The position numbers were made by a program, and so were the translations under genes. Shown in pieces: positions 23,673 through 37,005 of a DNA stretch of 64,000 nucleotides (position 1 is its first letter; every line of letters begins with the position of its first letter). Under the pieces are notes generated by a model. That model did no database searches. It was not told the DNA's origin and was given only the letters and a program-made list of their open reading frames with translations. This DNA is from Theobroma cacao (lineage: Eukaryota; Streptophyta; Magnoliopsida; Malvales; Malvaceae): NCBI RefSeq assembly GCF_000208745.1, contig NC_030850.1, forward strand, positions 7,162,509 to 7,226,508, written 5' to 3'.

Positions 23673-26600
23673 TCAAAGGAAATGACTGGCCATCAAAAGT
23701 TGTGGCTTCTCCTTGTCTTCTTCAACCTCCATTGAAGCTTCAGCTTTTATTTCTTCAACCCTCTTATCCCAAATGTTATCTATCAGCTTCCAAGTTTCAT
23801 CACTAATGGTTCGAGTCTGTACAAATAAAAAGGAAAATTAAAACACACACACACAGAGTATTTGCATAAATGAAAAATATGATCAAATAGTCTTTCCAAC
23901 TTGCCTCCATGGGACGTGGTGCACCAAAAGTTGCAAACCCAGCATTTCCAGGTGCAAATGTAACCCTCCCTGGACATGTGATCCCATGGATTCCCCATCG
24001 CCCGGCATAAATTAGGGCTCCATATTCATCAACTGGATTGACAGTGGGCTATACAATGGGCAAAAGCATCAATCATACATTCATCAAAAGGGATGCAAAA
24101 TAATTGCATCATCAAAAATAATAAACTGGTAGTCATAAAACAATAACCATTCTAGCATTTAAACTGTACTTCTGTAGGTCAAAAATATAACTCTAACAAA
24201 TAATGCTTGAATTGCATACAATCATATCAAAACCAAATTTCCAGTCCAATTTAATACCAACGAATGGTTCCAAGCAATTCAAAGGTCATTTTCATATTTA
24301 AGAAAATTGTCATGGATTCTCCATGTATTTCTGTCAGATTTAATTAAATTGATTTTCCCTTACATGACTACCATCTGAAGAGACTATCATGTTAATCTTG
24401 CATACTTCCACAATACAGTCAATGGTGATAGAACTTCTAAAACTAGTCTCATGCAGAGTAATCATGTCCAATGACCGGTTAATAACCAAGGAATTCAAAA
24501 GTCAGTTTCATAGTGTCATGGATTCTCCATGTATTTCTGTCAGATATAATTAAATAGATTTTCCCTTATATGACTGCCATCTGATCTTATTAAAAAACTA
24601 TTATGTTAGTCTTGCATACCTCCAAGAGATATAAAATTAATGGTGATAGAACTTATAAAACTAGTCTCATGCAAAGTAATCCTGTCCGATGACTAGTTAT
24701 TAACAGGCTGTGCGTCGGAAGAACACTTCAATTTGAAAACCAAAGCAAGCAGATAAAGAACAACTTGCAGAATATCTGTCAATATCAATAATTGCAAATG
24801 TTTATGAATTTTCACATTGGATTCATTAATACAAAGAAAACATAGCAGCTTCCCCAATGACGAAGCTACACACTGAAGCCAGGACAACCAGCATCATAGA
24901 GTAATAATTATTCAATATTCAGATAAGGAGTTTTTTTTCTTTTAAGTTTTCCCTAAATATGTCATTCTTTGGCTCAAAAGCTACCTGAGATATTCGCGGA
25001 GCTCTATTGTATATGTCCCAAATTTCCTCAGCTTTGATCTCTCCCTTTTCAAGCAAAATATCTGCAAGATGTAAAGATAGAATCAAGCAAAAAAGTGTTT
25101 TACTACACATAGTTCATATTCAATCCAAAACTACGACAGAAAAAACTCAACTTTCTTAGAACATTTAAGCTAACTGAAGTAATGGCATCAGACAGACAAT
25201 TTTAAGCAAAATATGAATTAGTTTAAAGAAATCAATTATATCAACACAATAACCTGTAATTGTCTCCACAGCCGAATGGAACTCTCTCAGCACAGATGCA
25301 CATTTTTCCACAGAAAAACGGATGTATTCATCACGGAGTGCTTCAAGTTTCGCAGCAAGCTGTACAAACATGATGAAGATGAAGATACTTACACAATCTA
25401 TGTTAACTCAAAAGATCTTCACGAAATGCTATAGAGATTAACAGCCGCATGCTGCAAACATACATTTGGCACAAGATCATTTTGATTTCTGTAGAAAGCT
25501 TTCCCAAAAGCTGTCATCCCTGTCTGCAAAATTAAAAACTCTGCAACCCTTGAAGCTTCTAATGTAGCTTTCGCCGAGATCCAACACATGTTGTCAACCC
25601 CAAACATCTCCTCCTCGATTACTCTTGCTGCAAATTTGAGCTACCAGTCAGCCACACATACTTACCATATTAGAGGGGGAGAAATGAATATCATATAAAA
25701 CAGATGCCTAACAGATGCAAATTATTCTTACTGGAGTTCTCAAGATTATACTTGATAACATACAAGACCAGAGAGGGTGAGAGGCCTACATCTAGTTGCA
25801 AGAGGCCTCAATTAAGTGGGTTAAAGAGGAGGGAACAGGCTAATATAATTGATATGATTGAACTTCATTATTTCTTTAACCAAAAATGTCTCTATGATGT
25901 ATTAAGAATAAATCTTTCACTTAATGAGTTGCATCTTCTTTTCAAAGGTATAGAGCTCTACTTCTGAGGTCTTAAGCTTACATTTGAAAATGAGAGACAC
26001 AGAGTGTCCACATTAGAACCTTCACCTTCTAGGCCATATTTTTTACCCTTCTTTTACACACCAAAGGGGAAAGCAATAATGTGAATTTCAAAAACACAGA
26101 ATTTCACAGAAACCAACAACAAGAAAAATAAACATCATCTCACTCTCAAGTAAACTAATCAAAAACTCAGTTATGAGGATAATAGAAAAGCGTTTTCACT
26201 ACTTACGAGCACATGCACGCACTATAGAGTTTATATAATCTGATTTTCTCAAGAAAACCTTGCCCGAAAATTCAGCGTAGCGCATATTTGGCTGGCTATG
26301 GATGGACTTTATATCTGTCTGTAGGAGATAAAAATGAAAATTTGATTATTACAAATGTGAAAACATATGAAGATATAAGAGAAGCAAATGATACTACAAC
26401 TACATCAATTGATTATATATTATTGCAGAGACCTCTGTAAATGGGCGATAGGGATCTGGAAAGTAGCATGCAAGAACTGCAACAGCTGCTTCTCGGTATG
26501 CCAATCTCAGCTTCAACTCCTCTGGTATTTCTGTACTATCTTCTTGGCCTGTTTCAAATGTGCCCTTTTGCTGAAGTTTAAAACAATGAAGAGAGTAAGA

Positions 26601-29600
26601 AAGTGAGAATCAATATGCTGAACCAATAAAGGCGTATATAAGAAATGCAAAACTAACCCTCTTCAAAGCCTCTAGAAGTTCTTCCCGTCCAATGTAATCA
26701 AGATCTTTTCTGGCAGTCAAAATTCCAGCCTCATTCCTGTCATCTCAGTTTGGGAAACATTAGCTCACTCCCCTGATGTTAAGTGGAAAAAAGCAAAAAC
26801 AAGAAACTATAAGTATAGCATTATTTACAGTATATTTTGAAGCTCTGCCCCAGTAAAATCTTCTGTAAGCACTGCAACTTCCTCCAGGAGAGCCTCTTTC
26901 TCCTCCTCGGAGCGAAAAAATTTATTTCTAGCATGGACCTGTGAGGCACAAAAATAAAATCATATAATAATCGATACAAATCATGCATGAGAACATTATA
27001 GGCTTCTCATTATAAACACATTAAACAAATACCTTCAATATGGCCAATCTACCATCTTTAGATGGCAACCCAACTCTTATTATCTTGTCAAACCGGCCCT
27101 TTCTCAGGAGAGCAGGATCAAGAATATCCAGTCTATTTGTTGCACCTATAACTAACACCTGACATGGCCAAATTTAGCAGTTGAATCAGAAAAACTCCTC
27201 TTCAATCCAAGTGAATACATAAATTAATACCTGTGATGTAGAAACTTTAAATCCATCCATCTCAGTCAGTATCTGAAGCAGACCCTGTTCCCTTTCTGCA
27301 CCACCCTATACAAAAAAATTATATGTACAAAGCCATACACAATGAAGTCAGGGGAGGATGATAACCAATAGGTGAGAAAGACAAGGCTAAGTCAGGATAC
27401 TAATATGACTACAGGGCTTTATTGCCACATCTATCACAAGAAAATTTTCAGATTAATATGACATAACAAAAATGACAAAGGTTCACAAAGGAATTTGCAC
27501 GGCAATCCGATTGAATTAAGAAGCCTAATGAGCCTTTTAGTTGGTTGGAGAGAATATGCAAAAAAGATTCCACTGCAAAGTTCTACAATGATATTCACAT
27601 TTTAGTATGATATCCCAAATCAAGAAGTTGTGACATAAGTCCAGGGATACATACATACACAAGTATGTGTAATGTACATATAGTTATATGTGTATATATG
27701 TTTGTGAGAAAGTATACATACACATGGGTCCAATCACCCTTCCAACTTCCAGCTTAATTGGAAATTTGGGCGTTTGACAGGAAAGGGGGCAAGAATACAT
27801 CAGAGGTAAAGGCTAATAGTGTAAGAGATATTATCCAGTAGCTTGTTTGAGAAGAATAGAAGTATGGTAAGGGTTTACATAGCATTATCTTAAACTTTTC
27901 ACAACTATTACACAAAAAAGAAAATAAAAGAAAATCAAAACTAAAGAATCATAGGTTCCCCATAGATGACCCACCCATATAGATTTGCCTTAAAACAGCA
28001 AAATATTACCCAACATAATTTTTATCAGCATAATGTTCGTATACATTAATTATCAATTTAAGTAAATGTAGCAATGAAAAAGTCCCAAAGTATTGTCAAG
28101 GCACTTGCCTGGCACTAAAGTGCAGTGCAAATAAACTAACACACATGCCTGATGTACTTTTTTTTAAGGCAAAAGGTGCATAAAAAGCTCATCTGACTTC
28201 ATTGTCCCTTTTGTTCCTTGAGGTTTTAATTTCTTTCACAGCTATAATTTTAATACTTAAATATGGACAATACCAACTCTTCTTAGAATTAACTTAAAAA
28301 AATGGTAATATACTCAAGCCACAACTTTTCATTGAAAATGGCAGTAAAGGAAACATTAGCAAATTCTGTCTGATTAATTATGGTAATGCTTGATCTTTGG
28401 TACACATTAAATCTTGTAATGAAACAAACTAATTAGCAAAATCATATATTTTAAGATTATTAGATATGATAAGAGAATTTTCTTTGTTTTATGTATATAG
28501 TAAGTATTTTTTAGAAATTAGTGCCTTACTCCACTCAAGCAAACCTTTTTTTCACACCTTGTGCCTAGAGTAATATGAGGGTTCTAGTAGCTGGATTGTG
28601 CCTTGACCTTTATCAAGAGTAATCCATCTTTAAAGTTCTAAACTTTTTTTATTTTCATTCTATTCTAAGCCGAATTCTGAGAGAGTTTTCTGACAGGAAG
28701 TTCTAGTACAGCTTTGCAGGAAAAAGGTTCAGCAAAGTCAAACAAAGTTAAAACTTAACACTCCAAAGCAAGGATGAAACAATCCAGATGGGTGATGGAT
28801 ACTTGTGCAACTCTTTCTTTATCTCTCTTTTTCCTCTTCCAGCAGCAGGCAGCGGGGACTGGTTGGGAATCAGAAATTCTTAGAGCATTACCTAAAGTGG
28901 AAAAAGAAGAGTGGTGATGCAGCTTGCTAAGCCAATTAAAGGTCAAAATCCTAAGCTCAAAAATTTTATAATTTCTATTTGGAAGTTTAGAGACATAGGT
29001 TGAGATTGACAGTGATTTCTGAGATTGTTGGGAGAAGTTGATTATGTTTTCTTTATATATATTATTCAGATATCTAGCATCCAGGAGCTTGCAGCATCTC
29101 AAAACTCAAGAAAAGTCAAGAATCAATATCTTTTAGAAAGTATTTTGATTATAAGGACAACAGGCGGGTCTTACTATTGTTATTTTTTAACGTTTCTATT
29201 GATTACACAGATGAATAACTACTGTAGCTAAAAAGGTACAAGTCTTGGCCTTTTGATTTAATTACCATTTAAGGGTTTTGGTTGCTCAAGTTGAAAAAAA
29301 AGGCCCTCCACCCCCACCCCCAAGGTTTTTGCCAAATGATAGAGAAATAATGATAATAAAGGTAACTTGTCTATTGGCCAAAAATAAAGGTGAATAATCT
29401 TACACCGCCAATATCAGGTCCGCCACGTTTGCTACCGATAGCATCAATCTCATCAATAAAAATTATCGAAGGCGCAAATGATCTGGCATTAGCAAACAGG
29501 TCCTTCACACGTGATGCTGCGACGCCAACAAACATCTGGCAAGTTAAATCTCTAGGTCAGCCAGATCTCTAGTTCCACCAGTTTCAGAAGCAAATCACAT

Positions 29601-32600
29601 TAGAAAAGAAATAAAATACAATATGGATAAAGGCCAATCAAAATTCAAGATTACATGCAGAATAAAAGACTTGTCTTGAAAAATTCTTTGCCATTAGGGA
29701 GGCAACATGAAAACTGTTAATAAACAATGCACTAAACCATGACATCTTAAAGGAGTAGCAGATATCAAGGAGCTTTTTGTTCCACAGACTATAGGAATCA
29801 CACATAGAGACAAGGCTCAAATAAATGCCCTCAGTTGCAACATTATGTATGTGCAAAAGAGAAAATAAAAGCATAAGGAAGAGTCCAGGGTCAGTGCAAA
29901 AAGTCTAGGATGACAAAACTATGGCATGGATTCAAGTTGAGAGAACATCCATCAGACCATATTCAAAATTTCCCTACCTATGACCCTTTAAACTAAATAA
30001 AGAACCATAGTTAACAGCAACACAAGTATGAAGTAAATGAGCTGAAAAAAATGAGTGAAAAGTTTCAAGGAAAAAAAAAGGCAATTAAAGCTTCTCTTCC
30101 AATTTCACTTGATTTAAGGCCATAGTTTCCCAAAGATGTTTAGGATAAAGCCTAAAATTAAAGCATCCAAAAAATCCAAAAGATAACATTGATAAATTGA
30201 AAGCAATGAGAATTTGGTGAAGAAACCAGCCCTCACCTCTACAAAATCAGTGCCATTTGCTGCAAAGAATGGTAGTCCTGCTTCACCAGCAATAGCTTTG
30301 GCCAGCAGTGTTTTACCAGTCCCAGGAGGCCCATGGAGCAGAACACCTTTTGGGCAATAGATACCTTTATTTTGGAACTCATCCTCATTTTTTAAAATTC
30401 GTACAATCTCTTGTAGTTCTCTCTTTATATATTCTTGACCAGCAAAATCATCAAAAGTAACACCAGTTCTTTCCTCCGCTGATATAAATTTTGCCCTGGT
30501 TAAAAAGCAGTAAAGTTAGAACCCTGGTAGAATGATTAGTTACCAACAACCTTTCAAACTATATTCACAACATAATCGCCTAAGCTCCTTTTGACCCAGT
30601 CAAGAAAACACTTATGAAAAGAATGTAGGCATCAGTAATTATTCATGAAAGTGTTGACTTTGTATAAGATAGAAACTCTTCTTTTTGGTGGACTATACAA
30701 GTCAAAATATTAGAATTCAGAAGTCTGCAATCATCATTGAGATTATAATTAGAATGATTACTCACAAGCAATTATTGAGATTATAACAATGATTAAGTAA
30801 ATTGCAAACAGCAGCAACTGTAGCAGAGATGGTATCAGTGATGATATTAATATGCAAAGAATCATGTTTATTACTATAGAAAACACAAACAATGCAATTA
30901 CCTTACAAAATCGAAAATTTGATTAAATTCTCACAAAATACTAAACAGAAATGAGAGTGACGGCGAATACACACCAGCATTTAATATTATAAAACAAAAG
31001 GATAAAGAAAAAAGGAAACAAAGAAAACGAGAATAGGTTTTTTAAACCAATAAAAGGAATTGGAGAACTAAAAAATGATCTGTTTTTAATATTCTTTTCA
31101 AATTCTATGAGCAAAGGTTATAACACAATCAAGACTTTCTGTTCCACACTTATTGGGCACTTCAAATTTTTAGGGGTATCATAGTGTCTGACACTAGATC
31201 CCATGTCAAATGTTAACAGGGCAAGAGACGCACACAAGTGAAAAACATATTCTTGAGCAAAATCACATATATCGTGAGGTTGACAAAAAGGGTTTAAGAG
31301 ACCAGATTGTTGATGTAAATTAGACTTTCTTATGATGCTCTAAAACTTGTCATTATACATATGCGAGGGTGTAAAAGACTAAAAAAGTAAGTTAACTTGT
31401 TTATTTATGCAATTCTTAAGGTTAACTTGTTTGAATCAATGAGAAAACACCAAGCTTTTTAATAAATTAGCTGACCTGTAAATAAGTAAATGTGTAAGCT
31501 ATCCATGCACACAAACTCATTTATGCAACATTAATTAAAATTATACTATTAAATTAAATTTTAATAGTATTTTCATACATATGATAATAATTAAGTGAAA
31601 CAATTTTAATCTACTTTCTAGCCAAATTTAAAGATCACTTCTTGGAGGCTGCACATGCTACTCCTTTTTTCTTTTTGGTAATATTTTAAATTTAATCTTC
31701 CAAATCATAATAAAATTTTATGTAGAAAATATCTTAGACATCAAGCAAGCATCATGACTAAAGTCATTGAGCTCAACACTAGTAAAAAAAAAAAGTCATT
31801 GAGCTCAATGACATTTTTGCCACTTGCCCTTGTAGCTATGGTCGAGTTTCACTCACTCAATCTACTCATGACTTGACAAAACATAATGGCCAGCGGTCTT
31901 AGGCATGATAAATTCACCAGCAAACAAAGCAGATATTAATCAACTAGATAAATGGCACTTCTTCTAGACAGCAATAGAGAAAAAGAGCACCTAATGTTCA
32001 TCCCAGTCATAAATAAACAGAAATACTAACTTAGTGATATCATTAGCTATCCAATAAAACAAAAGCAAAAACAATTAATCAACAACCAACCCACTGGGAA
32101 ATCATTGTTTACATACCGGCTCTTGCCTAATGATCCAAGGGCACGGCGCTTGAGTGGTTCCCTAATTTTTTTGCTAGGAGCTCCCAAATCACAAGGTATC
32201 AGCTTTGCATAAATGGGCCTCATCAAATTATCAATCCAGAGATATAACGCAATTGACAAGGCAAGTCGCATAGACCATATAACTGCAGTCGCAATAGTGG
32301 AGTAAACTTCTGCAGGTACCGTGTCAACATTCAGGACATCAACATTCACAATCTGTTCATGAAGCTTTTTCCAAACATCATTCCAACAATCAATGGGCAT
32401 GCGGTCCACCACATGGCGCCGAAAAATTATTTCGTTCTTTGAACTTCCCCCTCCTCTATCCATTTTCCTATCTTTGTAGTATGGCAAAATCACTGCAGGA
32501 TACTCAGCAGGGTTCAGGGAAAGAAAAAAGAATAACAAGTAGCTAGAGACTTTGTCAATCTGCACGATGATGCAAAAAGGATGTGATAAAGCTAACCAGA

Positions 32601-35600
32601 GCCAATCTTGTGAAAGCTTGAGCTAAACTCAATTACTGGACCCAAAATTCCAAGTCTATCTGAAGCTCAGTCAAGCATTATTTTCATACATAAACTCGGT
32701 TCAGACATAATAACACTACTGTAGCTGCCAATTTGCATCCATCATAATCGACCCAAGCAACAAGTGAAAGTCAAGATCAAGCTCAAGCTCCAATGAAAAT
32801 TGTATATTATTTATATAAGGTAAGAATGTAAGTATGAAAATAGATATTATAATTCATTTTCATATGTATGTTACATATAAAATTCATTAAAATAAAGTTA
32901 AAATTTTCAAAAGCTCAATTAGGCTCATGAGCAAGCCCAAGCAGAGTGTTCAAAAACTCAAACTCAGCTCGACCTGTTGATTGAGCTTAAGCTTGACTCA
33001 ACAATGGAATGAGCCAAGCTCAAGTATTCCTTGAGTCGAGTCTGAATAGTTCACAAGTGGCTTTGACTCACTTACACCCTTCAATGCAACCATCATGGGC
33101 AAGAAACCAAGTTGACAAATAGGATTTAGGTCAAGCACTGAGAGTAAGAACATCAAGCAGAACAAACATCCTTAGATGCAAAAATATGAAAAAACATAAC
33201 AAATAGCCAACTGAAAGATCAATGTCTAAATCCAAATACACATTCCAAGAACTCATGGAGATACTTAAGGGTACCAATCTAGGATATTAAGGTACACTTT
33301 AATAAACTACTTCCAGTATCAGAATTGCTAAGATCAAGGTATAATATAATTTGAGTATTGAATGTTCAGATCACTTCATCCCATACACTCAATAAGCATC
33401 CTTGACTTCCACAACCTAATACCAACCCTAGAGTCAGCAAAACTAAAAATTTTTATGAGGCTTGTTAACAGAGATAAACAAACAGTATGCCTGAGTCTAG
33501 CTGGGAACAATCCAACTCTTATAAACATTAAAGGGTACTCCTAATTTAGATGCTATTATCTTGCTCTCTCTCATCCTGGTTCACAGTAAACAAAATGATA
33601 TCCGAGTTCTTTGAAGAGCACTTAAGCTGATGGCACCAGTAATGGAGTTCATTTGGTTTTAGGACACTGCATCTGTTCTTCAATCTTCTTTAGTGATGTG
33701 CTAAAATTTTAAAATTGAAGAAATGAACAGCAATAGCTGTCCAACGACAAATAATCATTGCGCTGCACCACCATTCTGTAATATAATCCACCAATCCAGG
33801 TCACCAGTACTGTACTAAAAAGAACTGAGGACACACAGCTAAGCATGTATGATACCAAACATATTGCTCTATCCCAATCCTTGGATTAACATGTATGAGG
33901 TCATATTTCGCAATCACTCTAAATAGACTCTTAAAAAGGTGTCACATAAACCTTTCACAAAGTGTGGATAGAAAAAGTTAACACTTGATTCTGAAATCAG
34001 TTACAAAATAACAAATAATACGAATCTACACAGATATAATAATCTTAGTCTACTATTTCATGGAAATGCCAGCAATTAGCCCTTCACATACATTTGCATC
34101 TACGACAGCCTGAATAAGACCTCTCATAGTCAATAGCTATAGCAGTTATAAGTAAAAAATGCATTATGAAATAACCTCTACATTATCAAATAGATCAAAG
34201 ATAATAAACTTATAAATTTGATCAGATAATTATGATTTCATTTTATTGTGCAGTGCAAGCCAAAAACCACAATAAAAAAAGCTGTAAACAGATAAACAAA
34301 CACCAGAGATTAAGTTGCTAGCAAAGAGAAAAAGATTTAATATAAGATAAAACAAGTTTAACCTTTCTTACCTGATATTGTCTGACCATAATTTGAATAC
34401 TCCATAAATTGGACATTGTTAGCGTTAAGAAGTCCCATAAAGTCACTAAAGTCAATTCTATGTGAACTCTCAGGATCCCACTCTGTCCCCTTCAACTTTC
34501 CACGCATGGTCAACAGGGCTCTGCTCCAACAGGAAGCCATGACAAGCTGTCTCTCTAGCTGCAAGTCGGCCTTCCTTTCAAGCTCTTCCAGTTTATTTAT
34601 TCTTTGTCTCTCTGCATCCTTTAATTTCTGGAATATAATTGAAATTAACAAAGGTTAGAAGGCAAACAAAACCCACAGGCTAATCAGCCATTTGCAAATC
34701 AGTGGCCATCCTAAAAGAGAATAAGGATGCAGTCCATGATCCTGCCTCCTGAAACTGCAAACTCTGGAAGAAGATAATGCCCACATCTTAAATATAAATT
34801 CAAGCAAGTTTTAACTAGCTTTTACAAGTAAAAACAAAAATTCTATAAGATAAGAGTGATTAAACTTGCAAAGTTCAGATAACAGAAAGTAGCGTCATAT
34901 TAATAGATAGAAATAAGAAAAGCACCCATAGCTGCAGTGGCAGACTAAATTTAAACTCTGCTATACCAGTTTCACTGTTGCTGCAAATCTAATTAAAGAA
35001 CTTATAAATTCTTTTTCCATGTTTTCTAAGAAAATGAGTCCTACATACACAGAAAGATAATGCCCATTTATGAAAAATTACAGCTCCTTATATGTAATAC
35101 TGGCTATTCTTAGATTAAATCTACAGAACTATCTATGATAACAAAGCGAGAAACTTCATAGTATATCAATTGTAACAATTAAAAACTGCACAAATTGATA
35201 AATCATTCCACATGTACGAAATTGCCAAGCATTTTATAATCCATAACAAGCTAAACAACATATTTGGATTCTCTACTTGGCATCAAATACCATTAAACCT
35301 ATGTGCCCATATATCAGGTACGGTTTGGCTGTTGCTTTGGCAACTTGTTTTTTGCGTCATCACACATTGGGAAAATGCAATATGATTTGTTGTTACTTGT
35401 CTTACTTGCTTTTAACTTCACCAAACATTTACTAAATATGTAGTATCGCATGTTGTCGTTTTTCCTACTTATTTTTTGCTCAGTTGCTTCTTCAAAATCA
35501 CTAAAAAGTAAAAGAAAATAGCAAGAACCAAAATCATATAATAAAAATTGAGCATATAGTTAAAATGGTAATACCCCTTAACATAATCGTTCCATATGAA

Positions 35601-36095
35601 TGTAAAATGATGCATTTTATCAATCACATAAGTTAAGTCATTCAAAATGCTTCAGTTGCCCTTTGCTTTCGAGAACAAAATGCAACAACCAATCAGAGTG
35701 AAGGTTTTCCATTTCCACTTCCGCACCCAACATTATTTTCTCATTGACCAAACAGGCTATCACATTTTTGAATAAAAAAAATTGAAAACAAGTGAAAGAA
35801 AAATAGAAAAAAAAAAAAGAACCTCGAATAATTGAATGGACTCGGCATCTTCTTCTTCTTCTACAGCATTGGAAGCGACAGCTGAGTCGGAACTCGAACT
35901 GGACGTGGAAGCATTGGAAGCAGTAATGGTGAGATTTTTGCGTTTAATAAAGGTTAATTTAGGTTTGAAAGAGTTTTTAAAGGATTTATTGCCAGAAAAA
36001 GAATAGGGGAATTTAATGAGAAGAGTTTTAGATGAGGAGCAAAATATTGTTGGAGCTTCAATGAAAGTAATTGGTTTGGATAAGTAAGAATTCAT
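23673..36095 (-). CDS. FTSHI4: FtsH-like AAA protein FTSHI4, chloroplast, degenerate protease site
   Basis: Sixteen exons on the minus strand: 36095-35823, 34627-34372, 32492-32117, 30495-30237, 29535-29404, 27305-27231, 27158-27033, 26938-26829, 26736-26658, 26570-26433, 26318-26207, 25627-25464, 25359-25254, 25061-24985, 24048-23905, 23816-23673. The sum is 2571 nt, 856 aa, and every junction keeps frame. Order of parts: serine/lysine-rich plastid transit peptide (about 1-75), charged helix [20 protein letters not shown] (from about 97), one membrane span (about 241-265), Walker A GPPGTGKT (357-364), Walker B IIFIDEID (412-419). The zinc site HEXXH of FtsH proteases reads REAAV (588-592), so peptidase activity should be lost. 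Sequence and length match Arabidopsis At5g64580 as I remember it. FtsHi proteins act with Ycf2 at the inner envelope in plastid protein import and biogenesis. The last intron appears to use a GC donor (GAG|GCAAGT). Confidence 0.95.
24300..24708. repeat. ~210-bp tandem duplication inside an FTSHI4 intron
   Basis: TCATGGATTCTCCATGTATT occurs at 24310 and 24516, and GAACTTNTAAAACTAGTCTC at 24431 and 24649. The two copies (period about 206-218) cover most of the intron between exons 14 and 15 and differ by scattered substitutions. No coding content. Confidence 0.75.
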
Positions 36096-36495
36096 TTTCC
36101 TTTTCTATCATCAAAAGGAAAAGGAAAATATTTTTTCTGCTTCACTTTCTAGTGCCGGAAAACGCAGGAGAAAATGTTGGAATTTATCTTTGCCTGCTTG
36201 CCTCGTCAAGGCATGCTGGGAGCTGGAGTTTCTGTGTGGGTTTTGGATAGGAGAGCCGAACGCTGCGTTTCGGGATAGAATGCAGTAGAGTCGAAAAATC
36301 GGCTCGTTTGCTAAAAACAGAATAAAAGGGCAAGGGGCTTGGTTAATAAAAGGGTGGCGTTGGACTGTTGTCGGTTCAAGTTTGGGGCAAAACGTTAAGG
36401 TCCGAAGAAATTTTCGGGGCGAGCCCCAATTTAAGATTTTTTTGGTCCAAGAAGGCTGCACCTGTTCCAACATGGGTTAAATTAAACCTAATACA
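36096..36495. other. 5' flank of FTSHI4
   Basis: Upstream region of the minus-strand FTSHI4 gene. It is less AT-rich than its surroundings, as expected for a leader and promoter. I see no clear TATA box at the usual distance. The minus-strand frame through it shows no known domain. Confidence 0.5.
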
Positions 36496-36499
36496 TAAA

Positions 36500-37005
36500 A
36501 AAGTTTTTAAATTATTTAAAAATTTTAAATAAATTTTATATTTTAATTATATTCAATCAAATTTTATCTTTTTATTTTAAATCAAATAAGTCTTTTTATA
36601 TTTTATTTTTAATTAAATAAATTTTTATATATTTATTTTAAATCAAATAAATTTTTATAATTAATCAACTTAATCAAAATGCTATTTATCATTATGTGCC
36701 ACATAGGATTAACATGACATACTAACATATCATAATTAATGATAATGTGATATATTGATATATTATAATTAATAATAACGTAACATGTTAATTTGGTATG
36801 ATAATATAATTATATAGTATTTTTCACTATTCACATCAATAATATGTCAATGACATATAAATATAAAATAATAAGTTGTATTTTGACTAATGATAATTAA
36901 TCAATTATTAATCATAAAAATTTTATTGATTTAAAATAAAAATATAAAAACTAATTTGAAAATAAAAATTTATTTAAACTTTTTTAAATAATTTAAGAAT
37001 GATTG
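36500..37005. repeat. AT-rich inverted repeat, probable foldback MITE
   Basis: The left arm from 36500 (TTTTTAAATTATTTAAAAATT, then TTAAATAAATTTTATA and TTTTATTTTAAATCAA) returns reverse-complemented at about 36900-37003. The centre has ATAATTAATGATAAT-like repeats and CACATAGGATTAACATG. I could not fix a target duplication. It resembles other AT-rich foldback elements of plants but low complexity weakens the case. Confidence 0.5.

Noticed and set aside
32580..33085. Possible hAT-type MITE rich in GAGCTCAA motifs, ending CACTTACACCCTT
   Set aside because: One end looks like a plant hAT terminus, but I could not find the matching opposite end or a target duplication.
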